A stretch of DNA of 36,328 nt, taken from positions 77,690 through 114,017 of the forward strand of contig NVUM01000008.1 in assembly GCA_002733125.1 (NCBI GenBank), in the 5' to 3' direction. Position numbers and translations under genes: made by a program. Positions 1 through 7,215 of the stretch are shown here, piece after piece. Source of the DNA: Porticoccus sp. (GTDB lineage: Bacteria; Pseudomonadota; Gammaproteobacteria; Pseudomonadales; Porticoccaceae). The first letter of the stretch is position 1; each line of letters opens with the position of its first letter. Under the pieces are notes generated by a model that was not told the DNA's origin, did not search any database, and was given only the letters and a program-made list of their open reading frames with translations.

Positions 1-474
1 GTGATCGTGTATCGGGGGTTCCCAGTGATGGCGATGATGCGCTGTGCAACCCATGCCTCGGATGGTAAAGCCAATCTCCACCAGGGTGCCGTGGGCGTTG
101 GGCTGGACATCGAAACCGGTTTTAGTGTCTGTGCTGTTCAGAACAATGTCAGAGTCGACAAGCACCCCGACACAGGCATTGGCTTTAAAGACCTTCAATT
201 GCCTCACTGGCAGGAGATTCTCGATTTGGCCTGTGGATGTTACGAAATGACTGGCCTGGGTTATTTCGGTGCGGATATTGTGCTCGACAAGTACCGGGGG
301 CCGATGATTCTCGAGCTCAATGCCAGACCGGGTCTGGCCATACAGATTGCCAATCAGGCCGGGTTGGCAAAACGCTTGCAGGCCATAGATCGGCTTGAGA
401 CTGTTGATCGGTCCATCGCTGAGAGGACGGAACTGGCGAGAACAATGTTTGCTCAGAAACCGGATCATGTATAA
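1..474 (+). CDS. ATP-grasp ligase, alpha-L-glutamate ligase-like (3' part only)
   Basis: The reading frame is open from the first base of the window to a TAA at 472-474, so only the C-terminal 157 residues are present and the GTG at base 1 is probably internal. The segment around residues 97-116, with E-L-N-A-R-P-G-L followed by Q-I-A-N-Q-A-G-L, matches the metal-binding end of the ATP-grasp fold in RimK/alpha-L-glutamate-ligase-like proteins. Such enzymes join an amino acid to a carboxylate using ATP; the substrate here cannot be told. It lies about 110 bp upstream of a cytochrome gene that has its own candidate promoter, so the two are probably not one operon. Confidence 0.75.
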   Translation: MIVYRGFPVMAMMRCATHASDGKANLHQGAVGVGLDIETGFSVCAVQNNVRVDKHPDTGIGFKDLQLPHWQEILDLACGCYEMTGLGYFGADIVLDKYRGPMILELNARPGLAIQIANQAGLAKRLQAIDRLETVDRSIAERTELARTMFAQKPDHV

Positions 475-509
475 CCATTTCCGGCTTTGAACTTTAACCC
501 CAAACAACA

Positions 510-537
510 TTCACCCCTGGAGTTTATGCGTTATAAT
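510..537 (+). promoter_or_regulatory. Candidate sigma70 promoter of the cytochrome c5-like gene
   Basis: A perfect -10 hexamer TATAAT lies at 532-537. A weak -35 (TTCACC, 510-515) sits 16 bp upstream. The predicted transcript would start about 38 bases before the ATG at 582. Only the -10 element is strong. Confidence 0.45.
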
Positions 538-581
538 GAGGCGCTGAATCTGGTGGTTAATACGCAAAAATGGAGACGAAA

Positions 582-1022
582 ATGAACCAATTGAAAAAGC
601 TGAGTGTGTTTGGCGCTGCTTTGCTACTGGTCGCCGGTATGGCCGGTTGCGGTTCTGAGGAGCAGGAAGTGAAGCTGACTGCCCAGCAAGAGAAGGACAT
701 GTCCGAGCGTCTCGCACCTGCCGGTGAGGTGGTTTTGGCGGGTAACGTACCTGAACCGACCAAAGTTGCTTCAGCTGGACCTCGCTCCGGCGAAGACATT
801 TACAACAGCAAGTGCGTGGCCTGTCACTCCAGTGGGGCAGGTGGTGCGCCAAAAACCGGTGTTGCCAGTGACTGGACCCCCCGTATTGATCAGGGGATGG
901 ATGTACTCTATGCCAATGCCATCAACGGGATTCGCGGTATGCCGGCGAAAGGCCTGTGTATGGATTGCTCCGATGATGAGGTTAAAGCAGCTGTGGACTA
1001 TATCCTGGAGAAGAGTAAATAA
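582..1022 (+). CDS. Cytochrome c5-like lipoprotein
   Basis: A 146-residue c-type cytochrome. The ATG at 582 is preferred over the in-frame ATG at 570 because a GGAGA ribosome site at 572-576 is correctly placed for it. Residues 1-23 form a hydrophobic signal ending M-A-G-C, a slightly atypical lipobox, so the protein is probably lipid-anchored in the periplasm. The heme motif C-V-A-C-H is at residues 78-82, a likely axial Met is near residue 120, and a C-x2-C pair at 126/129 matches the extra disulfide of the c5 family. Its role is probably electron transfer to a terminal oxidase or reductase; the partner is unknown. A terminator follows directly, so it is monocistronic. Confidence 0.85.
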   Translation: MNQLKKLSVFGAALLLVAGMAGCGSEEQEVKLTAQQEKDMSERLAPAGEVVLAGNVPEPTKVASAGPRSGEDIYNSKCVACHSSGAGGAPKTGVASDWTPRIDQGMDVLYANAINGIRGMPAKGLCMDCSDDEVKAAVDYILEKSK

Positions 1023-1038
1023 TCGGCTCTTTAATGAT

Positions 1039-1067
1039 AAAAACCGCGCTATTGGCGCGGTTTTTTT
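1039..1067 (+). terminator. Rho-independent terminator
   Basis: The stem CCGCGC/GCGCGG (1044-1049 with 1055-1060), extended by A-T pairs, is followed by a seven-T run at 1061-1067. It ends the cytochrome c5-like transcript 17 bases after its stop codon. The A-run on the left side could also let it act weakly on the other strand. Confidence 0.85.
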
Positions 1068-1149
1068 ATGGCTGCGGGCTTTGTGCCCGAGTGCTAGTAT
1101 CTAAAAGAACCTGTTTGGGTTCATTTTCATAACCTGAATATTGAGTGCC

Positions 1150-1704
1150 ATGTCTAATTGTAGGGGTTTGATTCTGGCCGGGGGGCTGTCAACGCGAATG
1201 GGTTCAGACAAAGCCGCCTTGCGACGCAACCACCAGACGATGAAAGATTTTAGCCAGGCGTTACTCTCTGCGCTTGGTCTTGACGTGGTCGTGGCGGGCG
1301 GAGCTTCAGGCATCCCCGACCTGATTCCCAGGGCCGGCCCTCTGGCAGCTATCTATTCTGTCCTGCAAACCATTCAGCCTCCTGCATTATTGGTCCTTCC
1401 TGTCGATATGCCCCTGTTGACCACAACAGTGTTGGGGGTGTTGTTGGAGGAGGGCGAGAAAGCTGGTGTACCTGTCTGTTATGAGGGTTGTTACCTGCCG
1501 CTATACCTGCCAGTTACACAATCCCTGCGAGACTATCTCGATATAGCTTTTACGGAAGGCAGCGATCAACCGCGTTCGTTGAAGCGGATGCTTGCCGCAC
1601 TGAACGGTCGACAATTGCCCATCGCGGATGCCGATGCGCTGCTTAATGCCAATACGCCCGAGGAGTGGCAACGAGTGGTGCAGATGCTGGATGACATCGA
1701 TTGA
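1150..1704 (+). CDS. mobA: Molybdenum cofactor guanylyltransferase MobA
   Basis: A 184-residue protein starting at ATG 1150; an in-frame TTG at 1141 is less likely. It attaches GMP to molybdopterin to make the bis-MGD cofactor, the form used by NarG. The N-terminal nucleotide-binding loop L-A-G-G-L-S-T-R-M-G-S-D-K-A is the family signature, and V-L-P-V-D-M-P-L-L near residue 85 contains the Asp expected to bind Mg-GTP. Length is close to the usual 190-200 residues. moaA follows after about 210 bp on the same strand, so this is a small cofactor locus apart from the nar operon but serving it. Family assignment is secure. Confidence 0.93.
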   Translation: MSNCRGLILAGGLSTRMGSDKAALRRNHQTMKDFSQALLSALGLDVVVAGGASGIPDLIPRAGPLAAIYSVLQTIQPPALLVLPVDMPLLTTTVLGVLLEEGEKAGVPVCYEGCYLPLYLPVTQSLRDYLDIAFTEGSDQPRSLKRMLAALNGRQLPIADADALLNANTPEEWQRVVQMLDDID

Positions 1705-1802
1705 GGGCTAAGTAAGGCAGGTCGATGTGACTGGGCAGGCCGGTCGGTAGCTGATGTCTTCCGAAGAACCGTGCGTTGTGGTGGCCGAAAAATAATTGAT
1801 CA

Positions 1803-1870
1803 CCGGATAAGCTAACCAGGCCAACGGCCTAGTAAACGTATTCCGGGCTTGACCTGATGCCTTGATCCGG
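1803..1870 (+). promoter_or_regulatory. Possible structured mRNA leader ahead of the first moaA
   Basis: The arms CCGGAT-AAG (1803-1811) and CTT-G-ATCCGG (1861-1870) can close a stem of about nine pairs with one bulge. Inside lie a perfect hairpin AGGCC-AAC-GGCCT (1818-1830) and a weaker one at about 1841-1856. The whole could fold as a multibranch RNA ending 43 bases before the moaA start. I do not recognise the conserved bases of the known Moco RNA motif, so this is a structural suggestion only. Confidence 0.3.
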
Positions 1871-1913
1871 TACGCTCGAGACTACACCCTTTTTGGCTGT
1901 GCTTATGCCGCCT

Positions 1914-2918
1914 ATGCCTGACAGCAAATCAACCGTATTGACCGACCGCTTTGGCCGGGTCGTCAACTATCTGCGCCTGTCGGTGACAGATCGTTGTGAT
2001 TTTCGCTGTGTCTACTGCATGGCGGAGGACATGGTCTTCGTGCCGCGTCAGCAGTTGCTGACCCTGGAAGAACTGGCATTTGTTGGTCAGGCGTTTGTCG
2101 AGCTGGGTGTGAGTCGTATCCGTATTACCGGTGGCGAACCACTGGTGCGCCGCAATCTGATGTCACTTGTACACAGCCTGGGTAAATTGCCAGGGCTGGG
2201 CGAATTGCTCCTGACCACTAACGGTGCAAGGCTTGAGTCGGTTGCCGGGGAGTTGGTTGATGCCGGCGTCAAACGCATCAATATCAGCCTCGACTCCCTG
2301 CAACCGCTTCGCTTTGCGGCGATTACCCGCACAGGCGAGTTGTATCGGGTCCTGAGTGGCATCGCGGCTGCCAAGCGGGCCGGTATTGAGCGGGTCAAGA
2401 TCAATGCGGTAATCATGCGTGACCAGAACGATGACGAAATCATAGCACTGCTGGATTTTGTTCTGGAGCACGGCCTGGATATCAGCTTTATTGAGGAGAT
2501 GCCTCTCGGGGTGACAAGTCGGTCTGATCGTCAGAAGGAGCTCGTCAGCAGTCAGGAAATTCGGGCCAGGATCAGCAGCTTCTACCCCTTAATGGCCAGT
2601 GCGGAAACATCCCCCGGGCCATCACGATATTACCGAATACCCGGCAGCAACAGCCGGATTGGCTTTATTTCCCCCAACACGCACAATTTTTGTGAAAGTT
2701 GTAACCGTGTGCGGGTGACTTGTGAAGGGCAGTTGTTGTTGTGCCTCGGCAACGAGCACTCAGTGGACCTGCGGGCGGTGATTCGCTCTCACCCCGGCGA
2801 TATGGATATCCTCAAAAACGCCATTGTTGAGGCCATGGTCATCAAGCCAGAACGACACCATTTTTACGATCCAGATCGGCCCCAAGTAGTGCGTTTCATG
2901 AATGCCACCGGTGGCTGA
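1914..2918 (+). CDS. moaA: GTP 3',8-cyclase MoaA, copy 1
   Basis: A 334-residue radical SAM enzyme catalysing the first step of molybdenum cofactor synthesis, turning GTP into 3',8-cyclo-dihydro-GTP. The SAM-binding cluster motif C-x3-C-x2-C is at C28, C32 and C35. The second cluster motif C-x2-C followed by a third Cys lies in the C-terminal part (C-E-S-C-N-R), and the protein ends in the Gly-Gly tail the family needs for activity. ATG 1914 is chosen over TTG 1893 and ATG 1905 because it gives exactly the same length and N-terminal register as the paralogue at 7216-8220. No strong ribosome site is visible. It follows mobA, with no FNR-type site upstream, unlike the second copy. Confidence 0.93.
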   Translation: MPDSKSTVLTDRFGRVVNYLRLSVTDRCDFRCVYCMAEDMVFVPRQQLLTLEELAFVGQAFVELGVSRIRITGGEPLVRRNLMSLVHSLGKLPGLGELLLTTNGARLESVAGELVDAGVKRINISLDSLQPLRFAAITRTGELYRVLSGIAAAKRAGIERVKINAVIMRDQNDDEIIALLDFVLEHGLDISFIEEMPLGVTSRSDRQKELVSSQEIRARISSFYPLMASAETSPGPSRYYRIPGSNSRIGFISPNTHNFCESCNRVRVTCEGQLLLCLGNEHSVDLRAVIRSHPGDMDILKNAIVEAMVIKPERHHFYDPDRPQVVRFMNATGG

Positions 2919-2950
2919 GAATTTTGGTATACCGCAATAATCACCAGTAG

Positions 2951-2978
2951 TTGACAACAGAACCGATTGGTCCATAAT
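2951..2978 (+). promoter_or_regulatory. tetR promoter with overlapping candidate operator
   Basis: A consensus -35 TTGACA (2951-2956) and a -10 CATAAT (2973-2978) are 16 bp apart. The spacer carries the pseudo-palindrome GAACCGATTGGTCC (2960-2973), well placed for autorepression. A transcript start seven bases after the -10 would fall on or next to the ATG at 2985, implying a leaderless or nearly leaderless mRNA. Confidence 0.5.
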
Positions 2979-2984
2979 TCGTCT

Positions 2985-3572
2985 ATGAATCTGGGCAGAC
3001 CAAGAGAATTCGATATTGACCGCACACTGGAATCCGCGACCCGGCAGTTCTGGGCCGTGGGTTATGAAGCGACATCTCTCCAGGACTTGCTGCGGGTGAT
3101 GCGCCTGTCCAAAAGCAGCCTCTATCAGACCTTTGGCAACAAGCAGCAACTTTTTATTCAATGCCTGGATCATTACCGGAAAAGCATGGTTGTTCAATTG
3201 GAGGAAAAACTGGCTGCGAACAATTCCGCCAAGGGGTTTCTCCGGGAATTTCTTGAAGACATTGTTGCAGAAGCTCAGCAGAAAACCGGTCGCAAGGGCT
3301 GTCTGCTGGTTAATACCGCCAATGAGCTTTCCCAGCGCATTCCCGAGGTGCAGCTGGCCGTAGCAGAGGGTGCCGGAGCAGTATTGAAGGTTTTTCACCG
3401 CGCGATGGAGCTTGCTGTGGAGCAGGGAGACATTGCTTCGTCTGCCTGCCTTGAGAGCCTGGTGAATTTCTATTTTTCCGGGGCAAGTGGTCTGCGGACT
3501 ATGGTCAAGGCCGGTGTCGATAAGCGTGAATTGGAGCCCGTGGTGGCGTTGATCATGGATTCCATCAAATAA
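2985..3572 (+). CDS. TetR/AcrR family transcriptional regulator
   Basis: A 195-residue regulator. The N-terminal segment has the TetR DNA-binding layout: R-P-R-E-F-D, then Q-F-W-A-V-G-Y-E-A-T-S-L-Q-D-L-L, then the recognition helix region with S-K-S-S-L-Y-Q-T-F-G-N-K. The remaining two thirds is an alpha-helical ligand-binding domain with no recognisable ligand. Start at ATG 2985; an upstream TTG at 2967 would lie inside the promoter. The nearest downstream gene on the same strand is the AhpD-like gene at 3780. Pseudo-palindromes of related sequence lie in front of this gene (2960-2973) and in front of the AhpD-like gene (3591-3604), which suggests it controls both. Confidence 0.85.
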   Translation: MNLGRPREFDIDRTLESATRQFWAVGYEATSLQDLLRVMRLSKSSLYQTFGNKQQLFIQCLDHYRKSMVVQLEEKLAANNSAKGFLREFLEDIVAEAQQKTGRKGCLLVNTANELSQRIPEVQLAVAEGAGAVLKVFHRAMELAVEQGDIASSACLESLVNFYFSGASGLRTMVKAGVDKRELEPVVALIMDSIK

Positions 3573-3589
3573 TTTTTTTTGCCGATTAA

Positions 3590-3605
3590 AGGACCGTTTA
3601 GTCCT
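3590..3605. promoter_or_regulatory. Candidate TetR operator upstream of the AhpD-like gene
   Basis: AGGAC-CGTTTA-GTCCT is an inverted repeat with five-base arms. Read on the appropriate strand, its core shares 9 of 14 positions with the site overlapping the tetR promoter (2960-2973). The match is my own pairwise comparison, not a database hit. Alternatively it is a hairpin just after the tetR stop codon, though no T-run follows it. Confidence 0.35.
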
Positions 3606-3779
3606 GAATTGTTTTAGTAAAAAAAGCCCTTTGAAGAGCATCTGGGGCTCACCTAGGTTGTTATAAAGGCCATTTCGTGAGGGGTGCTATCAACAGCTGT
3701 ATTTTTGAGTAACTGGCAAATTGACGTAAAAATTTTTGCCCTATTTTGAACCGTAAAGTCCATATCAGGAGTAAATACC

Positions 3780-4349
3780 ATGAAATCTGAATACAAAATG
3801 TCACAACCGGCAGTGGAGCTGAATTCAGCGCCAGAGGAAATAAAAAATATTTTAACCGAACAAAAAAACAACTTTGGCTTTCTTCCCAACATGTACGCCA
3901 CGATGGCCAATGCGCCTTCCATGTTGAAGATGTACCTGAATGGTTATCAGTTATTCCGGCAGGAAGCCACCTTTTCGCCAGTAGAGCAGGAAGTGGTTTT
4001 TCTGACTATCAGCCGGGAAAACGGTTGCGACTACTGTGTGGGTGCCCACAGCATGATTGCGGACAAAATGTCGGGGGTTCCCGCTGACGTGACGGAGTCC
4101 ATACGCAACAATGCACCAATTGATGACCCGAAATTGCAGGTATTGCACGACTTTGTGGTTACCATGTTGAACAAACGGGGTGCTCCTTCACGTGCAGAAG
4201 TGGAGTATTTTCTGACCGCCGGTTATACCGAACAGCAAGTGCTGGAGTTAATTGTGGCGATAGCGGTGAAAACGCTGAGCAACTACAGCAACCACCTGTT
4301 TCATACTGAGCTGGATGAGGTCTTTGCGGACTATCGTTGGGTAGGATAA
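3780..4349 (+). CDS. AhpD-like / carboxymuconolactone decarboxylase-family protein
   Basis: A 189-residue all-helical protein with the C-x2-C-x3-H active-site motif of the AhpD peroxidase-related family (C83, C86, H90 in C-D-Y-C-V-G-A-H). Family members use the Cys pair for thiol redox reactions on peroxides or related electrophiles; the true substrate here is unknown. Start ATG 3780 has a good AGGAG ribosome site at 3767-3771. It follows a TetR gene by about 207 bp that contain a candidate operator, fitting an inducible stress-response pair. A strong hairpin closes the unit. Confidence 0.82.
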   Translation: MKSEYKMSQPAVELNSAPEEIKNILTEQKNNFGFLPNMYATMANAPSMLKMYLNGYQLFRQEATFSPVEQEVVFLTISRENGCDYCVGAHSMIADKMSGVPADVTESIRNNAPIDDPKLQVLHDFVVTMLNKRGAPSRAEVEYFLTAGYTEQQVLELIVAIAVKTLSNYSNHLFHTELDEVFADYRWVG

Positions 4350-4360
4350 GCCTGTAGCTG

Positions 4361-4383
4361 GCAGAGGAGGCCCTCTCCTCTGC
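4361..4383. terminator. Convergent-gene terminator hairpin
   Basis: A perfect nine-pair stem GCAGAGGAG/CTCCTCTGC (4361-4369 with 4375-4383) with a five-base loop lies between the AhpD-like stop and the end of the converging moeB-like gene. Only TTTG follows on the plus strand, so termination strength is uncertain. Position and stem strength argue for a shared terminator. Confidence 0.65.
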
Positions 4384-4414
4384 TTTGTTCACCTGCACTC
4401 GATAGGTCGAAAAA

Positions 4415-5563
4415 CTAATGGTCCTGGTGGTCGTCAAGATCTTCCAATGTATATCTCAGCCAGGCCAGTAGCCCGCCGTCCAGACTGGCCCCGTTGAAAC
4501 CCAGCTCTTTCAGAAGTGCCAGTGCTTTGCCACTGCGAACGCCACTCTGGCAGTAGCAGAGCACGGTTGTTACACCCTCCAGTTCCGTCAGTCGTTGCGG
4601 TAGTTCATCGAGCGGAATGTGTTGTCCGCCGATATGAAACGCCTGCCGCTCGGTCGGGCTGCGCACATCCAGTAACACACAATCACCCTGGCGGTGGCGA
4701 TTCCGGAAGTCCTCAGGATTTAATCGAGTGCCTTCTCTGGTATCAATATCTCTTGTGTCGAGGGTGCACTGGGGCGGAGTTTCCCGCGGCAAGTTGGGAG
4801 CGCCAGCCAGATTGCCGCAGGCGGCGCAGTTGTCGCTACGGGTCAATTGTATGGAGCGAAATTCCAGATTCAGGGCATCCACCAGCAACAGATGATTTAG
4901 CAGCGGTGTCGGCAGCCCCAGCAGGTATTTGATCGCCTCGTTAGCCTGTAAAACTCCGAGCAGCCCCGGCAGTACGCCGATCACCCCGGCACTGTTGCAG
5001 TCCTCCACGTTGGCGGGGGCCTCCGGGAACAGGCAGCGGAAGCAGGCTCCGCCCGGGGTAAACAGGGCGCACTGGCCGAAGAATTTCTGGATGCTGGCAA
5101 ACACCCAGGGCTTACCGATGGCACAGCAGTAATCGTTGATCAGGTAGCGTGCACTGAAGTTATCGGTACAGTCCACTACCAGGTCGGCAGAACCCACCAG
5201 CTCAGCAGCGTTCTCAACACCGAGAAAAGCCTCGACGGCATCGACGCGGATATCCGGATTGAGTCTCAGTAGGCGTTCCCTGGCGGCCAGGGCCTTGGGC
5301 TGTCCCACCTGGTTGTGCTCGAAGATGATCTGCCGCTGCAGGTTGCTGGTGTCCACGACATCACCGTCTACCAGCGTGAGGTGACCGATTCCGGCGGCGG
5401 CCAGATAAAGCGCCACCGGCGAACCCAGTCCACCGGTACCAATCACCAGAATATGGGACTGTTTCAATTTCAGTTGTCCGGCAGCGCCCACTTCCGGAAG
5501 CTGGATATGCCGGGTATAGCGCAGCCATTCGCTGGCACTGAAGCTGGTTGTATCTTCATTCAT
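4415..5563 (-). CDS. moeB: MoeB/ThiF-type adenylyltransferase fused to rhodanese
   Basis: A 382-residue two-domain protein. Residues 1-255 are an E1-like adenylyltransferase: dinucleotide-binding loop G-T-G-G-L-G-S (42-48) and two Cys pairs for structural zinc (C174/C177 and C246/C249). Residues about 285-378 are a rhodanese domain with active-site loop C-Q-S-G-V-R-S (C338). MoeB adenylates the C-terminus of MoaD; the rhodanese part can supply sulfur, as in MOCS3-type fusions. The alternative is ThiF-like work on ThiS, but the surrounding cofactor and nitrate genes favour MoeB. It follows the porin on the same strand after 143 bp, which contain one tiny open frame. Confidence 0.85.
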   Translation of the reverse strand: MNEDTTSFSASEWLRYTRHIQLPEVGAAGQLKLKQSHILVIGTGGLGSPVALYLAAAGIGHLTLVDGDVVDTSNLQRQIIFEHNQVGQPKALAARERLLRLNPDIRVDAVEAFLGVENAAELVGSADLVVDCTDNFSARYLINDYCCAIGKPWVFASIQKFFGQCALFTPGGACFRCLFPEAPANVEDCNSAGVIGVLPGLLGVLQANEAIKYLLGLPTPLLNHLLLVDALNLEFRSIQLTRSDNCAACGNLAGAPNLPRETPPQCTLDTRDIDTREGTRLNPEDFRNRHRQGDCVLLDVRSPTERQAFHIGGQHIPLDELPQRLTELEGVTTVLCYCQSGVRSGKALALLKELGFNGASLDGGLLAWLRYTLEDLDDHQDH

Positions 5564-5571
5564 GGCTCACC

Positions 5572-5661
5572 CTACTCCGGTTTAATGGCAGCTGCCAATA
5601 GAGAGTGCAACTCCCTGCAGGTCTGTTCAGGATCACCTGCCTGGGTGATGGCAGTAATCAT
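5572..5661 (-). CDS. Possible 29-residue small ORF between porin and moeB
   Basis: An ATG at 5661 opens a 29-codon frame ending at TAG 5572-5574, nine bases before the moeB start. The frame is also open upstream as far as the porin stop. It has no convincing ribosome site and no family I recognise. It could be a leader peptide, a degraded C-terminal fragment, or chance. Confidence 0.15.
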   Translation of the reverse strand: MITAITQAGDPEQTCRELHSLLAAAIKPE

Positions 5662-5706
5662 GACCACACCCCATCTTCCACCGGCAGGGAGCGGCGTTGC
5701 CGGGAC

Positions 5707-6978
5707 TCAGAATGCAACCGTCACTTGCAGCCACGTCTTTTGGGTGTCGGTGCCGAAGTCGTCTGCGTTGTAGTTGGCGTACTTTAGTAACAGGTGAACA
5801 TTTTTATGGACCTGTTTGGCAATGGCGATATCAATTTCGTCACCGTAATCGGCGTTTCCTTCCTCAGCGTTGAAATCGTGGTAGGTCAGCTGTACCAGTG
5901 CGCCGAACACCTTGCTCTCAACAGAGCCATAGCGGTCCTCGATACCGGTCGCCGGGGTGTTTAGAAACTGGTCTGCAAAGCCCTGGAATTTGTGCAGGGT
6001 GGCCAGTGGTGTCGAGAAGGCCACGCCTGCATGGTCATCGGCTTCAAGCACGTCCATACCCAGTCTGGCGGTCAGCAGTTTGGTCTGGATGCCGGTCTCC
6101 AGGTTGTAGTAATCAGCGTCATAGCTGGTTGGGTTGTCTTTGTAGTCGGATTGCCACGCGTATTCTGCCGTGTAGAGCCATTTGGTGTCCTTGCCCTGTG
6201 CACCGGACAACCGGACACCGTAGGTTTTACTGGATGCGGAGGGCGCATCTTCCAGATCCAGCAGGTAGGCGTAGGCAGCCAGGGTGCCTATGCCAAGGCC
6301 CTGGTAATTGATATTGATGACATCGGCGCTGCTATCCCAGTCGACATCTGAGGCGGGGGTACCTGTGCGGCCATCGTCCGGACCGAAGATACGGTTCACG
6401 TTATTGATGTAACCATAGAACAGGGTGGTATCGGGTAAGGATTGATTGGTGATGGTAAAGCTGTCATAGGTCTGTTCGTTCTGTCGCCAGCCAACGCCAC
6501 CGATAAAGCGCTGGTTGTCGAGGTTGATGCGCTGGCGGCCGTATTTCATGGTGGTGTCGGTCAGTCCACTCCAGGCGAGCCAGGCCTGGTTGATCTCGGT
6601 ACCTTCCGGATCAGCGACCACTGCGTGGTCGGTCATATGGTTGTTCAGATCGTCGTAGTTGTCACCGCCGATTACCGTGACATCATCCACTTCCAGCTGG
6701 ACCTGCAGGTTATTCCAGTTTTTTGTGGTATAGGTGATTCGTGAGCGTAGGGTCGAGGCATGGGCTTCCTCTGGGCGAACATCGTCGTCTACATTTTCGA
6801 AACGGTAGCGGAAATTAAATGCCAGTTTGCCATTCCGGAGAGCCTCTTGCAGTGTTGGTGAGTCATCGGACTGAGAACCCGTGCCGTTGGCAGATACCAC
6901 ACCGGTCATTCCCAGGGCTCCCAGCATGATAATGGTGGGGAGAGCCATTACTGGCTTTGTTGCAACAGCGTTTTTCAT
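5707..6978 (-). CDS. Outer-membrane porin, alginate-export-like beta barrel
   Basis: A 423-residue protein starting at ATG 6978; a longer frame reaches 7092 but lacks a signal-peptide-like start. Residues 1-30 form a signal peptide ending near V-S-A-N. The remainder alternates polar and aromatic residues in the manner of a beta barrel, with G-R-Q-R-I-N-L-D-N-Q-R-F-I-G-G-V-G-W-R-Q resembling alginate-export-family porins, and ends in Phe as outer-membrane barrels do. In this context it may pass nitrate, nitrite or other small anions, but that is inferred. It is divergent from moaA copy 2 across a 237-bp region holding one FNR/DNR box, and two NarL-like motifs lie in its probable leader. Confidence 0.72.
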   Translation of the reverse strand: MKNAVATKPVMALPTIIMLGALGMTGVVSANGTGSQSDDSPTLQEALRNGKLAFNFRYRFENVDDDVRPEEAHASTLRSRITYTTKNWNNLQVQLEVDDVTVIGGDNYDDLNNHMTDHAVVADPEGTEINQAWLAWSGLTDTTMKYGRQRINLDNQRFIGGVGWRQNEQTYDSFTITNQSLPDTTLFYGYINNVNRIFGPDDGRTGTPASDVDWDSSADVININYQGLGIGTLAAYAYLLDLEDAPSASSKTYGVRLSGAQGKDTKWLYTAEYAWQSDYKDNPTSYDADYYNLETGIQTKLLTARLGMDVLEADDHAGVAFSTPLATLHKFQGFADQFLNTPATGIEDRYGSVESKVFGALVQLTYHDFNAEEGNADYGDEIDIAIAKQVHKNVHLLLKYANYNADDFGTDTQKTWLQVTVAF

Positions 6979-7012
6979 AATCAAATTCCCAAAAAAGGTC
7001 TTTTTCTGAAGC

Positions 7013-7048
7013 CGCCACCAAAGTGGTATGATGAATGCTACCTTGGTA
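7013..7048 (-). promoter_or_regulatory. NarL-type heptamers in the porin leader
   Basis: On the minus strand TACCACT-TT-GGTGGCG (7013-7028) has one perfect NarL heptamer (TACYNMT) and a degenerate second half in 7-2-7 spacing; it agrees at 12 of 16 positions with the better site at 33717-33732. TACC-TT-GGTA follows at 7039-7048. They lie between the FNR box and the porin start, where a bound regulator might repress. Confidence 0.35.
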
Positions 7049-7118
7049 TTAACTTTATGAATTACAAAGAATTTTTTTCCTTCCTGTGGCAAGTTAACAG
7101 CTAATTACATAGGTAAGT

Positions 7119-7132
7119 TTGACTTCGATCAA
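7119..7132. promoter_or_regulatory. FNR/DNR box between porin and moaA copy 2
   Basis: TTGAC-TTCG-ATCAA matches nine of the ten half-site bases of the FNR consensus TTGAT-N4-ATCAA. For the plus strand a TAAACT -10 (7154-7159) puts the start near 7167, so the box centre is close to -41.5, the class II activator position. For the porin on the minus strand a weaker TAACTT -10 (7091-7096) gives a mirror-image distance. Confidence 0.75.
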
Positions 7133-7215
7133 CGAATCGAGGCTGTCGACTCCTAAACTAGAGATCACCTGAAGAAAACACGTTTTTACACTGAAGCCGT
7201 TGTGGAGCCCCAGCT

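Noticed and set aside
1796-1809. Possible FNR box before moaA copy 1 (TTGAT then CACC)
   Set aside because: Only the first half-site is present; the second half reads GGATA and does not fit ATCAA.
2760-3641. 293-residue minus-strand frame across moaA and tetR
   Set aside because: It covers two real genes on the plus strand and their promoter; composition is typical of an antisense shadow.
3617-3655. Minus-strand terminator-like hairpin (AGCCCC...AGGGCT then seven T)
   Set aside because: No minus-strand gene ends nearby; the closest, moeB, is about 800 bp away and has its own hairpin at 4361-4383. Stem is short with a long loop.
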